Of a DNA stretch of 64,000 nt, positions 39,008-47,426 are shown piece after piece. Made by a program: the position numbers and the translations under genes. The notes under the pieces are model-generated. The model saw only the letters and a list, made by a program, of their open reading frames with translations, did no database searches and had not been told where the DNA came from. The DNA is from Mycobacterium colombiense (GTDB taxonomy: Bacteria; Actinomycetota; Actinomycetes; Mycobacteriales; Mycobacteriaceae): positions 1 through 64,000 of the forward strand of contig NZ_MBEI01000066.1 in NCBI RefSeq assembly GCF_001953985.1, read 5' to 3'. Numbering within the stretch: position 1 is the stretch's first letter; each line of letters opens with the position of its first letter.

Positions 39008-39575
39008 TCGGCTGGTATTTCCCCAATAATGTCCCCGAAACCCGATTTTGCCGTTTGCTCGTGACAAATATTGGGCACAGCCGACACATATCTGGCGCAA
39101 AGGGTTTCGGCGTATACGGGCCTGTCATCGGGTTATTTTTGACACCAAGTGACGATATCGCGCGCTAAGCAATCCATTATTGGCGACGATATCCTGTTTG
39201 CGGATTAGCTAGAGTCCGAAATCGCCCGGGTGCCTTTCCGTCGCGAAAAGGGCTCCTCGCGTCGGGTCCGGCGCCGGGACGGCGAAAACTGTGATCCCGG
39301 CAACGATTACGGCGTTCGCGAGGCCCGATCCGACGCCGGCAGGCCGCGGGGGTCCGTGGGGGCGAGATAAGTGCGCGCTGATCGGACGTGGTCAGGCCGC
39401 TAGCGTTGCCAGCCCATCCGGTGGCGCAACGCGATTCGGGACCGTCCCACTGATCAAGCCGTGGCAATAACGGCGGCGCCGCCGTGGTTCATACTGAATG
39501 CAACACGTGGGCTTCTCGTGTGAGCCGTTTCGACAGTGTTCCCGCCGGAGAGCGGGAACGGCGAGGTAGCAAAAG
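39008..39575. other. Intergenic region before ribBA
   Basis: About 570 bases without a supported gene. It holds the promoter of the secreted protein (left) and the ribBA promoter and leader (right). The short element GACGATATC occurs at about 39152 and 39185. H37Rv carries two small hypothetical genes (Rv1413, Rv1414) in this interval; no counterpart is seen. No FMN riboswitch consensus was found. Confidence 0.5.
39537..39560 (+). promoter_or_regulatory. Leader hairpin just before ribBA
   Basis: GTTCCCGC (39538-39545), loop CGGAGA, GCGGGAAC (39552-39559): a perfect 8-base stem, extended by a T-G wobble. It ends about 16 bases before the ribBA ATG, next to the ribosome site (GGCGAGGTAG at 39560-39569). 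It could control translation or attenuate transcription. It does not resemble an FMN riboswitch. Confidence 0.5.
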
Positions 39576-40853
39576 ATGACGAGGTTGGACTCCGTCGAGA
39601 GGGCGGTTGCCGACATTGCGGCCGGTAAGGCCGTCATCGTCATTGACGACGAGGACCGCGAGAACGAGGGCGATCTGATCTTCGCCGCCGAGAAGGCGAC
39701 GCCGGAGATGGTGGCGTTCATGGTGCGCTACACCTCGGGATACCTGTGCGTGCCGCTGGACGGCGAGGTCTGCGACCGGCTGGGCCTGCTGCCGATGTAC
39801 GCGGTGAACCAGGACAAGCACGGCACCGCCTACACGGTCACCGTCGACGCAAGGCGGGGTGTGGGCACCGGGATTTCGGCCTCGGACCGGGCCACCACGA
39901 TGCGGTTGCTGGCCGATCCCACCAGCGTCGCCGACGACTTCACCCGGCCGGGGCACGTGGTTCCGTTGCGCGCCAAGGACGGTGGCGTGTTGCGCCGTCC
40001 CGGTCACACCGAGGCCGCCGTGGACCTGGCCCGGCTGGCCGGGCTGCAGCCCGCGGGTGCCATCTGCGAGATCGTCAGCCAAAAAGACGAGGGCTCGATG
40101 GCGCAGACCGACGAACTGCGGGTGTTCGCCGACGAACACGACCTCGCGATGATCACCATCGCCGACCTGATCGAGTGGCGCCGCAAGCACGAGAAGCACA
40201 TCGCCCGGATCGCCGAAGCCCGGATACCGACGCGGCACGGCGAGTTTCGTGCCATCGGCTACGCGAGCATCTACGAAGAGGTCGAACACGTCGCGCTGGT
40301 GCGCGGGGACATCGCCGGGCCGAACTCCGATGGTGACGACGTGCTGGTGCGCGTGCACTCCGAATGCCTGACCGGTGACGTGTTCGGTTCGCGCCGTTGC
40401 GATTGCGGGCCCCAGCTGGACGCCGCGATGGCGATGGTCGCCCGCGAGGGACGCGGCATCGTGCTGTACATGCGCGGCCACGAGGGCCGCGGCATCGGGC
40501 TGATGCACAAGCTGCAGGCCTACCAGCTGCAGGACGCCGGTGAAGACACCGTCGATGCCAACCTCAAGCTCGGATTGCCCGCCGACGCAAGGGATTACGG
40601 TATCGGCGCGCAGATCCTGGTGGACCTCGGGGTGCGTTCGATGCGGCTGCTGACCAACAACCCCGCCAAGCGGGTCGGGCTGGACGGCTACGGCCTGCAC
40701 ATCATCGAGCGGGTGCCGCTGCCGGTGCGCGCCAACGCGGAGAACATCCGATACCTGATGACCAAGCGCGACAAGATGGGCCACGACCTGGCCGGGCTGG
40801 ACGATTTTCACGAATCCGTCCACCTGCCAGGTGAATTCGGCGGTGCTTTGTGA
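39576..40853 (+). CDS. ribBA: Bifunctional DHBP synthase/GTP cyclohydrolase II
   Basis: 425 residues. The N-terminal half makes 3,4-dihydroxy-2-butanone-4-phosphate from ribulose-5-phosphate (metal site DDEDRENEGDL, about 24-34). The C-terminal half opens GTP as the first step of riboflavin synthesis (zinc motif CLTGDVFGSRRCDCG at about 262-276, GHEGRGIGL near 302). The gene is also called ribA2. ATG 39576 is the start. A strong hairpin lies in the leader. ribH follows 73 bases later. Confidence 0.96.
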   Translation: MTRLDSVERAVADIAAGKAVIVIDDEDRENEGDLIFAAEKATPEMVAFMVRYTSGYLCVPLDGEVCDRLGLLPMYAVNQDKHGTAYTVTVDARRGVGTGISASDRATTMRLLADPTSVADDFTRPGHVVPLRAKDGGVLRRPGHTEAAVDLARLAGLQPAGAICEIVSQKDEGSMAQTDELRVFADEHDLAMITIADLIEWRRKHEKHIARIAEARIPTRHGEFRAIGYASIYEEVEHVALVRGDIAGPNSDGDDVLVRVHSECLTGDVFGSRRCDCGPQLDAAMAMVAREGRGIVLYMRGHEGRGIGLMHKLQAYQLQDAGEDTVDANLKLGLPADARDYGIGAQILVDLGVRSMRLLTNNPAKRVGLDGYGLHIIERVPLPVRANAENIRYLMTKRDKMGHDLAGLDDFHESVHLPGEFGGAL

Positions 40854-40926
40854 GCCGCGCCGGCGACGATGCAGAACGAAGTGATGCCGCGGGGGTACCG
40901 CCCGCTTGCGGGGGAGAGTGGCGCCG

Positions 40927-41409
40927 ATGAGCCCTGCCGACGGTGTGCCGGAGGTTCCGCCGCTCGATGCATCCGGCCTGCGACTGGCTCTGGTTGCGAG
41001 TACCTGGCACAGCGAAATCTGCGACGCACTGCTGGCGGGTGCCCGCAAGGTGGCCTCGGAATCGGGTATCGACGACCCGACGGTGATCCGGGTGATCGGC
41101 GCGATCGAAATCCCGGTGGTGGCGCAGGAACTCACGCGCAAGCACGATGCCGTCGTCGCGCTGGGCGTCGTGATCCGCGGGCAGACGCCGCATTTCGAAT
41201 ACGTGTGTGACGCGGTGACGCAGGGCCTGACCCGGGTGTCGTTGGATACCTCCACACCGGTGGCCAACGGCGTGCTCACCACCGACACCGAGGAGCAGGC
41301 CCTGGACCGGGCCGGCCTTCCGGAATCGGCCGAGGACAAGGGGGCCCAAGCCACTCTGGCGGCCCTGACCACCGCGCTCACCCTGCGTGAGTTGCGCGCT
41401 CAGTCGTGA
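40927..41409 (+). CDS. ribH: 6,7-dimethyl-8-ribityllumazine synthase
   Basis: 160 residues, exactly the size of M. tuberculosis RibH. It condenses the RibBA and RibG products to lumazine and assembles as a pentamer or icosahedron. VASTWHSEICDALLAGA, GAIEIPVV and ALGVVIRGQTPHFEYV (catalytic His) are present. ATG 40927 is supported by GGGGGAGA about 10 bases upstream. Its stop overlaps the next gene as GTGA. Confidence 0.96.
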   Translation: MSPADGVPEVPPLDASGLRLALVASTWHSEICDALLAGARKVASESGIDDPTVIRVIGAIEIPVVAQELTRKHDAVVALGVVIRGQTPHFEYVCDAVTQGLTRVSLDTSTPVANGVLTTDTEEQALDRAGLPESAEDKGAQATLAALTTALTLRELRAQS

Positions 41410-41876
41410 CGTCTCCGCCGGACCGCGAGTCCTGGGATGCGGTGTTGCGTCCCCATCGCACACCGTTATTCGCCTACGGGGCGGCGTTTCTCATCGCCGC
41501 GGCGCATATCGCGGTGGGCCTGCTTCTCAAGGTGAGGTCCACCGGGGTGGTCTTTCAGACCTCCGATCAGGTGGCGATCGCGGTGCTGGGTCTGGTCATC
41601 GCCGGCGTCGTGCTGTTGTTCGCGCGGCCGCGGCTGCGAGTGGGACCGGCGGGCGTTTCGGTGAGAAATCTGTTGGGCGACAAGCTGATCGAGTGGCCGG
41701 ATGTTGCCGGGGTGTCGTTTCCGGTGGGTCACCGCTGGGCGCGCATCGACCTGCCGGATGACGAGTACATCCCGGTGATGGCCATCCAGGCCGTCGACAA
41801 GGGACGCGCGGTGGACGCTATGGACACGGTCCGGTCGTTGCTGGCGCGCTATCGGCCGGACCTGCCGACGCACTGA
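41406..41876 (+). CDS. Membrane PH-domain protein at the end of the rib operon (Rv1417-like)
   Basis: 156 residues. Two membrane helices (FAYGAAFLIAAAHIAVGLLL and VAIAVLGLVIAGVVLLFA) are followed by a bacterial PH-like beta domain (LRVGPAGVSVRNLLGDKLIEWPDVAGVSFP). Start GTG 41406 overlaps ribH. H37Rv has the same gene in the same place. Coupling to ribH suggests a link to flavin supply at the membrane, but no direct evidence exists. The architecture recalls the membrane protein inside the pyr operon (9339-9893). Confidence 0.85.
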   Translation: MTSPPDRESWDAVLRPHRTPLFAYGAAFLIAAAHIAVGLLLKVRSTGVVFQTSDQVAIAVLGLVIAGVVLLFARPRLRVGPAGVSVRNLLGDKLIEWPDVAGVSFPVGHRWARIDLPDDEYIPVMAIQAVDKGRAVDAMDTVRSLLARYRPDLPTH

Positions 41877-42007
41877 GCGCAGGCGGCTTCCCATGGCGGG
41901 CTAGCCGGCGAAACGACGGGCACAGGTCGACGGGCGCACCGCTTGGACGCGGTGGCCCGCCGCCTGGTGGTTCATCTGGTGGGCCGGGAAGCCCGGGTCG
42001 GAGGCAC

Positions 42008-42346
42008 TCAGTACCGAGTGCAGTCCGTCATCATTTGCTGGAAGATCGGCAGCGCCTGCTGGGCCCCCTGGTTGTGCTCGATCGCGTGCAGCAGGTTCAC
42101 CCGCTGATCGGGCGACGACGCCAGGTACTGCTGCAAGAACTGCTGGTTCGGCGGCGACTGGTCGAGGTACTGGGCGGCCATCGGGTTCTCCGCGTGCACG
42201 GCCCGCATTGCCTGGTCGTAGCTACAGGTGGTGTGGATCATCGGACCGTAATCGGGATCAGCCGACGCGACCCCGGCCCCAGCGGTCGACGCCAATGCCA
42301 GACCGCCCACCGTGACGGCCAGTTTGGCCAACGAGCGCTTCATCAT
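42008..42346 (-). CDS. Secreted haemophore-related protein (Rv0203/Rv1174c family)
   Basis: 112 residues. Signal peptide cut after ASA (residue 29). The mature part has one disulfide pair (Cys41, Cys109), the family-type start DPDYGPMIHTTCSYDQ and end DCTRY, and an all-helical middle. Rv0203 is a haem carrier; Rv1174c (TB8.4) is a related secreted antigen. Four histidines (38, 51, 87, 91) could help bind haem. It lies 104 bases downstream of a PPE gene on the same strand. A good GGAGGGA ribosome site precedes the ATG pair. Haem binding is inferred. Confidence 0.8.
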   Translation of the reverse strand: MMKRSLAKLAVTVGGLALASTAGAGVASADPDYGPMIHTTCSYDQAMRAVHAENPMAAQYLDQSPPNQQFLQQYLASSPDQRVNLLHAIEHNQGAQQALPIFQQMMTDCTRY

Positions 42347-42450
42347 TTACGGACTCCCTCCATTGCTGTGCCCCCACTCTAACGTTGAGCTAGAAGCTTG
42401 GTAGCCGGATCGGGAGCCGCCCAAACCGCCGCGACCGCGCGCGGGGCCCG

Positions 42451-43923
42451 CTACGGGCCTTCTACCTGCCCAGTTGTTCCTTCTTCGGTTTCGGTGCTCC
42501 AACTGCTCGGCAACAGCGGCAGGCTCGGGCTGTCGTCCAAAGAAGCGCCGGCAACTGTGATCAAGCCCACTGGAGCGGCACCCGACTCGGGAGCGGTGCC
42601 GGCGAACCCCATTTGCCCCGCGCCCCGATCCGACGCGGTCGCATGGGCGGATTCCGCGTCCGAACCTTGGTCGAGGTATTCGTAGCGGCGCCCGGGATCG
42701 ATAAGACCCGGCCGGGGGCGCCGGCGACGCCGGACCTGTTCCCGCCGGGCCGGGGGGGCCGGCGCCGCGACGGTGTCGGGCGCGGGTGACTTCTGGCCGG
42801 CGCGCGAGCCGAGGCTCATGCTCGTGCCGGCCCCGAGGCCGGGAGGGCCGACCACATAGGGGTAGCTGAAAGCCGGGACGCCGGGTGCGGGCGGCGCCGG
42901 CGCGGCAGCAGGCGCTGCCGATGCCGCAGCGGGCGCGGGGGCGGCCGCGGGCGCGGTGGCCGGGGCCGGAGCGGGTGTGCCGAGACCGGGTGCCATCGCG
43001 ACAGGCGCCCCCGCGTGCGACGGAGCCGGGGCGGCCACCGCGCCCGGCAGCGTGGGGGCGGGTGGTGCCACGCCGGCCAACCCGGCCAGCCCGGCCAGAC
43101 CCGTCGCACCGGCGACGGGGATGAAGGGGGCGATCAGGCCGACGGAGAGCTGCGCCAGTTGCGGCACCTGGGTCGTCGGGAACGTGTAGAGCGCCTCGCC
43201 CGCCCAGTGCGGAACCTTGGCGGCGAGCAGCGGGTCGGTCATGAGACTGTTGAGGACCGACGACGGGTTGGACCCTCCTGACTGGCTCAGGTCCGCGTTC
43301 AGTTCCTGGGCGACTTCCTGCACGCGAGTCACCCACCAGCTCAGCTGATCTGCCCCGCCGCCCGCGTCTTGGTTGGGCGGATTGGCCAGCTGGATCGGTG
43401 GGGGCGGGGCGGTCGGCGGCACCCATGTCTGCGCGGTCTGTGACACCGCTTCATAGATCGCCATCGTGGTGGCCGCCTGCAGCCACATCCGCAGATAGTC
43501 CATTTCGTTGAGCGCGATCGGAATCGTGTTCACACCAAGGAAATTCGTCGCCACCAGTTGGGCGAAGGTGGCGTGGTTGGCTTCCAGCTCTTCCAGCGTC
43601 GGCATGGCGGACAGCGCTGCTGTGTAGGCCGCCGCCACGGTGTCGGCTTCTAAGGCGGCTGCCGAACTGTTGGCGCTGTTCTGCAAAAGCCATGCCAGAT
43701 ACGGCACATGGGCCGCCACGTACGCCTCGGCGCTGGGGCCCTGCCACGTCCCGGCCTGCACCGCCGCCAACAAGTCGCCGAGTTCCTGGGCCGCCGAGTC
43801 GTATTCGGCACTCAACGCCTGCCACGCCTGCTCCGCCGCCAGCAATGATCCGGGCCCCGGGCCGCTGGACAGCGCCGCCGAATGCACTTCCGGCGGGAAG
43901 GCGGCCCAGATCGGCATCGTCAT
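42451..43923 (-). CDS. PPE family protein, PPW subfamily
   Basis: 490 residues. The PPE domain (about 1-165) has FPPEVHS, the WxG turn in TWQGPSAEAY and NFLGVNTIPIALNE. The middle is Ala/Pro-rich. The C-terminus has the PPW signatures: GFAGT (in GAGQMGFAGTAPE) and P-x2-P-x2-W (PLLPSSW). A basic RRRRRPRP block precedes DPGRRYEYL. It is presumably exported by a type VII system and sits in the outer envelope. No PE partner gene is adjacent. Start ATG 43923. The next gene on this strand is a haemophore-related protein, hinting at a nutrient-uptake role. Confidence 0.9.
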   Translation of the reverse strand: MTMPIWAAFPPEVHSAALSSGPGPGSLLAAEQAWQALSAEYDSAAQELGDLLAAVQAGTWQGPSAEAYVAAHVPYLAWLLQNSANSSAAALEADTVAAAYTAALSAMPTLEELEANHATFAQLVATNFLGVNTIPIALNEMDYLRMWLQAATTMAIYEAVSQTAQTWVPPTAPPPPIQLANPPNQDAGGGADQLSWWVTRVQEVAQELNADLSQSGGSNPSSVLNSLMTDPLLAAKVPHWAGEALYTFPTTQVPQLAQLSVGLIAPFIPVAGATGLAGLAGLAGVAPPAPTLPGAVAAPAPSHAGAPVAMAPGLGTPAPAPATAPAAAPAPAAASAAPAAAPAPPAPGVPAFSYPYVVGPPGLGAGTSMSLGSRAGQKSPAPDTVAAPAPPARREQVRRRRRPRPGLIDPGRRYEYLDQGSDAESAHATASDRGAGQMGFAGTAPESGAAPVGLITVAGASLDDSPSLPLLPSSWSTETEEGTTGQVEGP

Positions 43924-44198
43924 CGGTGGTCACCCGCGCGTGCCCGTGCTGCCATGTTGCGCTCCTCCCGACGAACCGGTCAGCGGTCCCGCGTGGCCGG
44001 CGGGCGGCGGCCAGATCAGTCACGCGAAGGAAGCGCTTTGTCCCGGCCTCTCAGTGGTTTTCAGCGTTTTTCAGCGATCCGACGTTGCGGTCTCGGCGGC
44101 CGCGCAGGCAGCGACCCGCATATACCGGAACTCACGCTCAAAGTATCCGCAAATACGGATAGAAATCGGGCGTTTCACCGGAGATGCGAAGCTAACTG

Positions 44199-45389
44199 TC
44201 AGCTTTTGGACAGCCGGACCAAGAATCCGTTCAGGATCAGCGTCTGCGCCAGCCCGGTCTGCTGCACCGGGCTCAACCCGGGCAGGTCGCCGACCCGAAA
44301 CGGCTCGGTGCTCTCGGCGAGGAACCGCATCGCCGCCTCATGGTCGGCGCCGGCGCCCACCGACAGCTGTGCGAACTGCAAAACGACGCGGCCGTCGACG
44401 TGGGCCACCCGCGCATAGAGCGGTTCATACTTCGCGACCAGTGTTTGCCCGTCGATCCCGACGGTGTCGCTCACCCGCCCGACCGGAGGGCATCGGCCCC
44501 GCCGGACCAGGACGTCGGCCAGCGCGTCGAGGCTTTCGGTGAGGAGCTCGGGATCCTCGAGGGCGCGCAGGCTGTCGCGCACGAGCTCGCCCAGGCCGGC
44601 GCGGGCGGCTGCGTCATTTTGGTGCCGTGGCGATAAGCGGGCGTGCACCCGCGGGTCGCGCAGACTCAGCGCGTACAGCTCGTGGGTGAGGAGCGTGAGC
44701 ACGGTGGGCGCATGGAGCCCGATCGTCAGATGGACCGACGGCTCGGCGCGCGTTTCGGCCGAATGCACTTGGCCGCGCGGCAAATACAGCACGTCGCCGG
44801 GTTCCAGGAACACGTCGGTCGACGACGTGATCCCGTCCGTCCCCACGCCCCGGCGCCGCTGGATCTCGTGCGGCGGCACGGCGGCCCCGTCGGATACATG
44901 CCACGTCTTGGATCCCTGGATCTGCAGGACCAGCACGTCGTGCGGGTCGTAGTGCGGCGCAAAGCCGGTCGACTCCGGTGGCGTGACGTAGGCGTTCACC
45001 CGGGTGGGGAAGTTCAGTTCGACCTCGATGGAATGGGACAACGACGCGATCGTGCGCAGATAGCGCTCCACCCCATTCATGACGATCGTGTAGCCCTCGG
45101 CCAGGCCGTCGCGTGCCCGGGCCGGGTCCAGACCGCCGCCGGCGCCGCGGTAGGTCGCAGGATCCTTGTCCTCGCCGCCCTTGACCAGCCGTACGGCCGA
45201 CGGTTCCGGCTGCACATGCTCGAGGAGTTCGTCGACGGCCGAAGGCCCGGGCAGCAGCCGGTCGAAGTAGCCCGGCCGGCAGCGCTGTATGTGGTGGTGC
45301 CGGCTCGCCCAGATCTCGTCGAGGAAGGTGTCGACACCGAGGGGCTGCAGCAACCAGGCTAGCGAGGACTCGACGGTAATCCCCCTCAA
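44199..45389 (-). CDS. JmjC/cupin oxygenase, ribosomal-oxygenase (YcfD/NO66) type
   Basis: 396 residues. The double-stranded beta-helix carries the Fe(II) facial triad His146-x-Asp148 (FAPHYDPHD) and His209 (LPRGQVHSA). QIQGSKTWHV and PGDVLYLPRG are typical of 2-oxoglutarate-dependent JmjC hydroxylases of ribosomal proteins. A C-terminal winged-helix-like region follows from about 320. The start is uncertain: the frame opens with TTG at 45389, and no ATG/GTG fits better. The target, possibly an Arg or His in a ribosomal protein, is inferred from the family. Confidence 0.82.
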   Translation of the reverse strand: MRGITVESSLAWLLQPLGVDTFLDEIWASRHHHIQRCRPGYFDRLLPGPSAVDELLEHVQPEPSAVRLVKGGEDKDPATYRGAGGGLDPARARDGLAEGYTIVMNGVERYLRTIASLSHSIEVELNFPTRVNAYVTPPESTGFAPHYDPHDVLVLQIQGSKTWHVSDGAAVPPHEIQRRRGVGTDGITSSTDVFLEPGDVLYLPRGQVHSAETRAEPSVHLTIGLHAPTVLTLLTHELYALSLRDPRVHARLSPRHQNDAAARAGLGELVRDSLRALEDPELLTESLDALADVLVRRGRCPPVGRVSDTVGIDGQTLVAKYEPLYARVAHVDGRVVLQFAQLSVGAGADHEAAMRFLAESTEPFRVGDLPGLSPVQQTGLAQTLILNGFLVRLSKS

Positions 45390-45482
45390 ACATCGTGGCG
45401 ACCGGTGTGCACCACACTAGACCGGCACCCGCACGCGCCCCGCCTTTCTCGGCACCACGCCGGCGGCTACTAGCCTGGATCT

Positions 45483-47426
45483 GTGCCCGATCCCGCCACC
45501 TACCGCCCCGCCCCCGGGTCCATCCCGGTCGAGCCCGGCGTCTACCGATTCCGGGATCCGTACGGGCGAGTCATCTACGTCGGCAAGGCCAAGAGCCTGC
45601 GCAGCCGGCTGACGTCATACTTCGCCGACATCGCCAGCCTGCACCCGCGAACCCGGCAGATGGTGACCACCGCGGCCAAGGTCGAGTGGACGGTGGTCAA
45701 CACCGAAGTCGAGGCGCTGCAGCTCGAATACAACTGGATCAAAGAATTCGACCCGCGGTTCAACGTCCGCTACCGCGACGACAAGACCTACCCGGTGCTG
45801 GCGGTGACCCTCAACGAGGAGTTCCCGCGGCTGATGGTCTATCGCGGCCCCCGCCGGAAAGGGGTGCGGTATTTCGGGCCGTACTCGCACGCGTGGGCCA
45901 TCCGGGAAACGCTGGACTTGCTCACCCGGGTGTTCCCGGCCCGCACCTGCTCGGCGGGAGTGTTCAAGCGGCACAAGCAGATCGACCGTCCCTGCCTGCT
46001 CGGCTACATCGACAAATGCTCGGCGCCGTGCATCGGCAGGGTCAGCGCGGAGCAGCACCGCCAGATCGTGGACGATTTCTGCGACTTCCTGTCCGGCAAG
46101 ACCGACCGGTTCGCCCGGGAGCTGGAACAGCGGATGAACGCCGCGGCCGAGCAGCTCGATTTCGAGCGGGCCGCGCGGCTGCGCGACGACCTGGGCGCGG
46201 TGAAGCGGGCGATGGAGAAGCAGGCCGTCGTCCTCGGCGACGGCACGGACGCCGATGTGGTGGCGTTCGCCGACGACGAGCTCGAGGCCGCGGTGCAGGT
46301 GTTCCACGTCCGCGGCGGCCGGGTCCGCGGCCAGCGCGGCTGGATCGTCGAAAAGTCCGCCGACCCCGGTGATTCGGGTGAGGAACAGCTGGTCGAGCAG
46401 TTCCTTACCCAGTTCTACGGTGAGCAGGCCGAATTGGGCGGCGCCGCAGACGAATCGGTGAACCCGGTGCCCCGCGAGGTGCTGGTGCCCTGCCTGCCGT
46501 CGAATGCCGGCGAGCTGACCAGTTGGCTGTCCGGCTTGCGCGGATCCCGGGTGGCGCTGCGGGTGCCGCAGCGCGGCGACAAGCGCGCGCTGGCCGAAAC
46601 CGTGCAGCGCAACGCGAAAGAGGCGCTGCAACAACACAAACTGAGGCGCGCCGGCGACTTCACCGCCAGATCCGCTGCGCTGCAGAACATCCAGGAGGCC
46701 CTCGGCCTGTCCGACGCGCCGCTGCGCATCGAATGCGTGGACATCAGCCATGTCCAGGGCACCGACGTGGTGGGCTCGCTGGTGGTGTTCGAGGACGGCT
46801 TGCCGCGCAAATCGGACTACCGGCACTTCGCCATCCGGGAGGCCGCGGGACAGGGACGCTCCGACGACGTCGCCTCCATCGCCGAGGTGACCCGGCGCCG
46901 CTTCGCGCGGCACCTGAGTGAACAAAACGACCCGAATATGCTTTCGCCGGAAGGGAAGTCTCGCCGGTTCGCCTACCCGCCGAATCTGTACGTCGTCGAC
47001 GGCGGTGCGCCGCAAGTCAACGCGGCCAGCGCGGTGCTGGAGGAACTCGGCATCACCGACGTCGCCGTGATCGGCCTGGCCAAGCGGCTGGAAGAGGTGT
47101 GGGTGCCGTCGGAGCCCGATCCCGTCATCATGCCGCGCAACAGCGAGGGACTTTATCTGCTCCAACGCGTCCGCGACGAGGCGCATCGGTTCGCCATCAC
47201 CTACCATCGCAGCAAGCGCTCCAAGCGAATGACGGCATCGGTGCTGGATTCGGTGCCAGGATTGGGAGAACATCGCCGCAAGGCACTGGTAAGCCATTTC
47301 GGATCGATAGCCCGCCTCAAGGAGGCCACCGTCGACCAGATCACCGCCGTTCCCGGCATCGGGGTGGCAACCGCCACCGCCGTCCTCGAGGCGCTGCGAC
47401 CCGATCAGTCCGAGGCCGCCCGGTGA
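45483..47426 (+). CDS. uvrC: Excinuclease ABC subunit C
   Basis: 647 residues. An N-terminal GIY-YIG nuclease (GVYRFRDPYGRVIYVGKAKSLRSR, given as GVYRFRDPYGR and VIYVGKAK) makes the 3' incision. A UvrB-binding UVR motif lies near residue 215, then the RNase H-like domain (ECVDISHVQGTDVVGS, about 417) makes the 5' cut. C-terminal helix-hairpin-helix motifs (VPGLGEHRRKAL, VPGIGVATATAVL) bind DNA. Start GTG 45483. It overlaps rapZ as GTGA. Confidence 0.96.
   Translation: MPDPATYRPAPGSIPVEPGVYRFRDPYGRVIYVGKAKSLRSRLTSYFADIASLHPRTRQMVTTAAKVEWTVVNTEVEALQLEYNWIKEFDPRFNVRYRDDKTYPVLAVTLNEEFPRLMVYRGPRRKGVRYFGPYSHAWAIRETLDLLTRVFPARTCSAGVFKRHKQIDRPCLLGYIDKCSAPCIGRVSAEQHRQIVDDFCDFLSGKTDRFARELEQRMNAAAEQLDFERAARLRDDLGAVKRAMEKQAVVLGDGTDADVVAFADDELEAAVQVFHVRGGRVRGQRGWIVEKSADPGDSGEEQLVEQFLTQFYGEQAELGGAADESVNPVPREVLVPCLPSNAGELTSWLSGLRGSRVALRVPQRGDKRALAETVQRNAKEALQQHKLRRAGDFTARSAALQNIQEALGLSDAPLRIECVDISHVQGTDVVGSLVVFEDGLPRKSDYRHFAIREAAGQGRSDDVASIAEVTRRRFARHLSEQNDPNMLSPEGKSRRFAYPPNLYVVDGGAPQVNAASAVLEELGITDVAVIGLAKRLEEVWVPSEPDPVIMPRNSEGLYLLQRVRDEAHRFAITYHRSKRSKRMTASVLDSVPGLGEHRRKALVSHFGSIARLKEATVDQITAVPGIGVATATAVLEALRPDQSEAAR

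Noticed and set aside
39576..39590. Search for an FMN riboswitch before ribBA
   Set aside because: The conserved RFN blocks are absent; only a simple hairpin is seen.
41877..42007. Stem-like repeats (GCTTCCC/GGGAAGC) after the PH-domain gene
   Set aside because: Arms are short and far apart in very GC-rich sequence; not enough to call a terminator.
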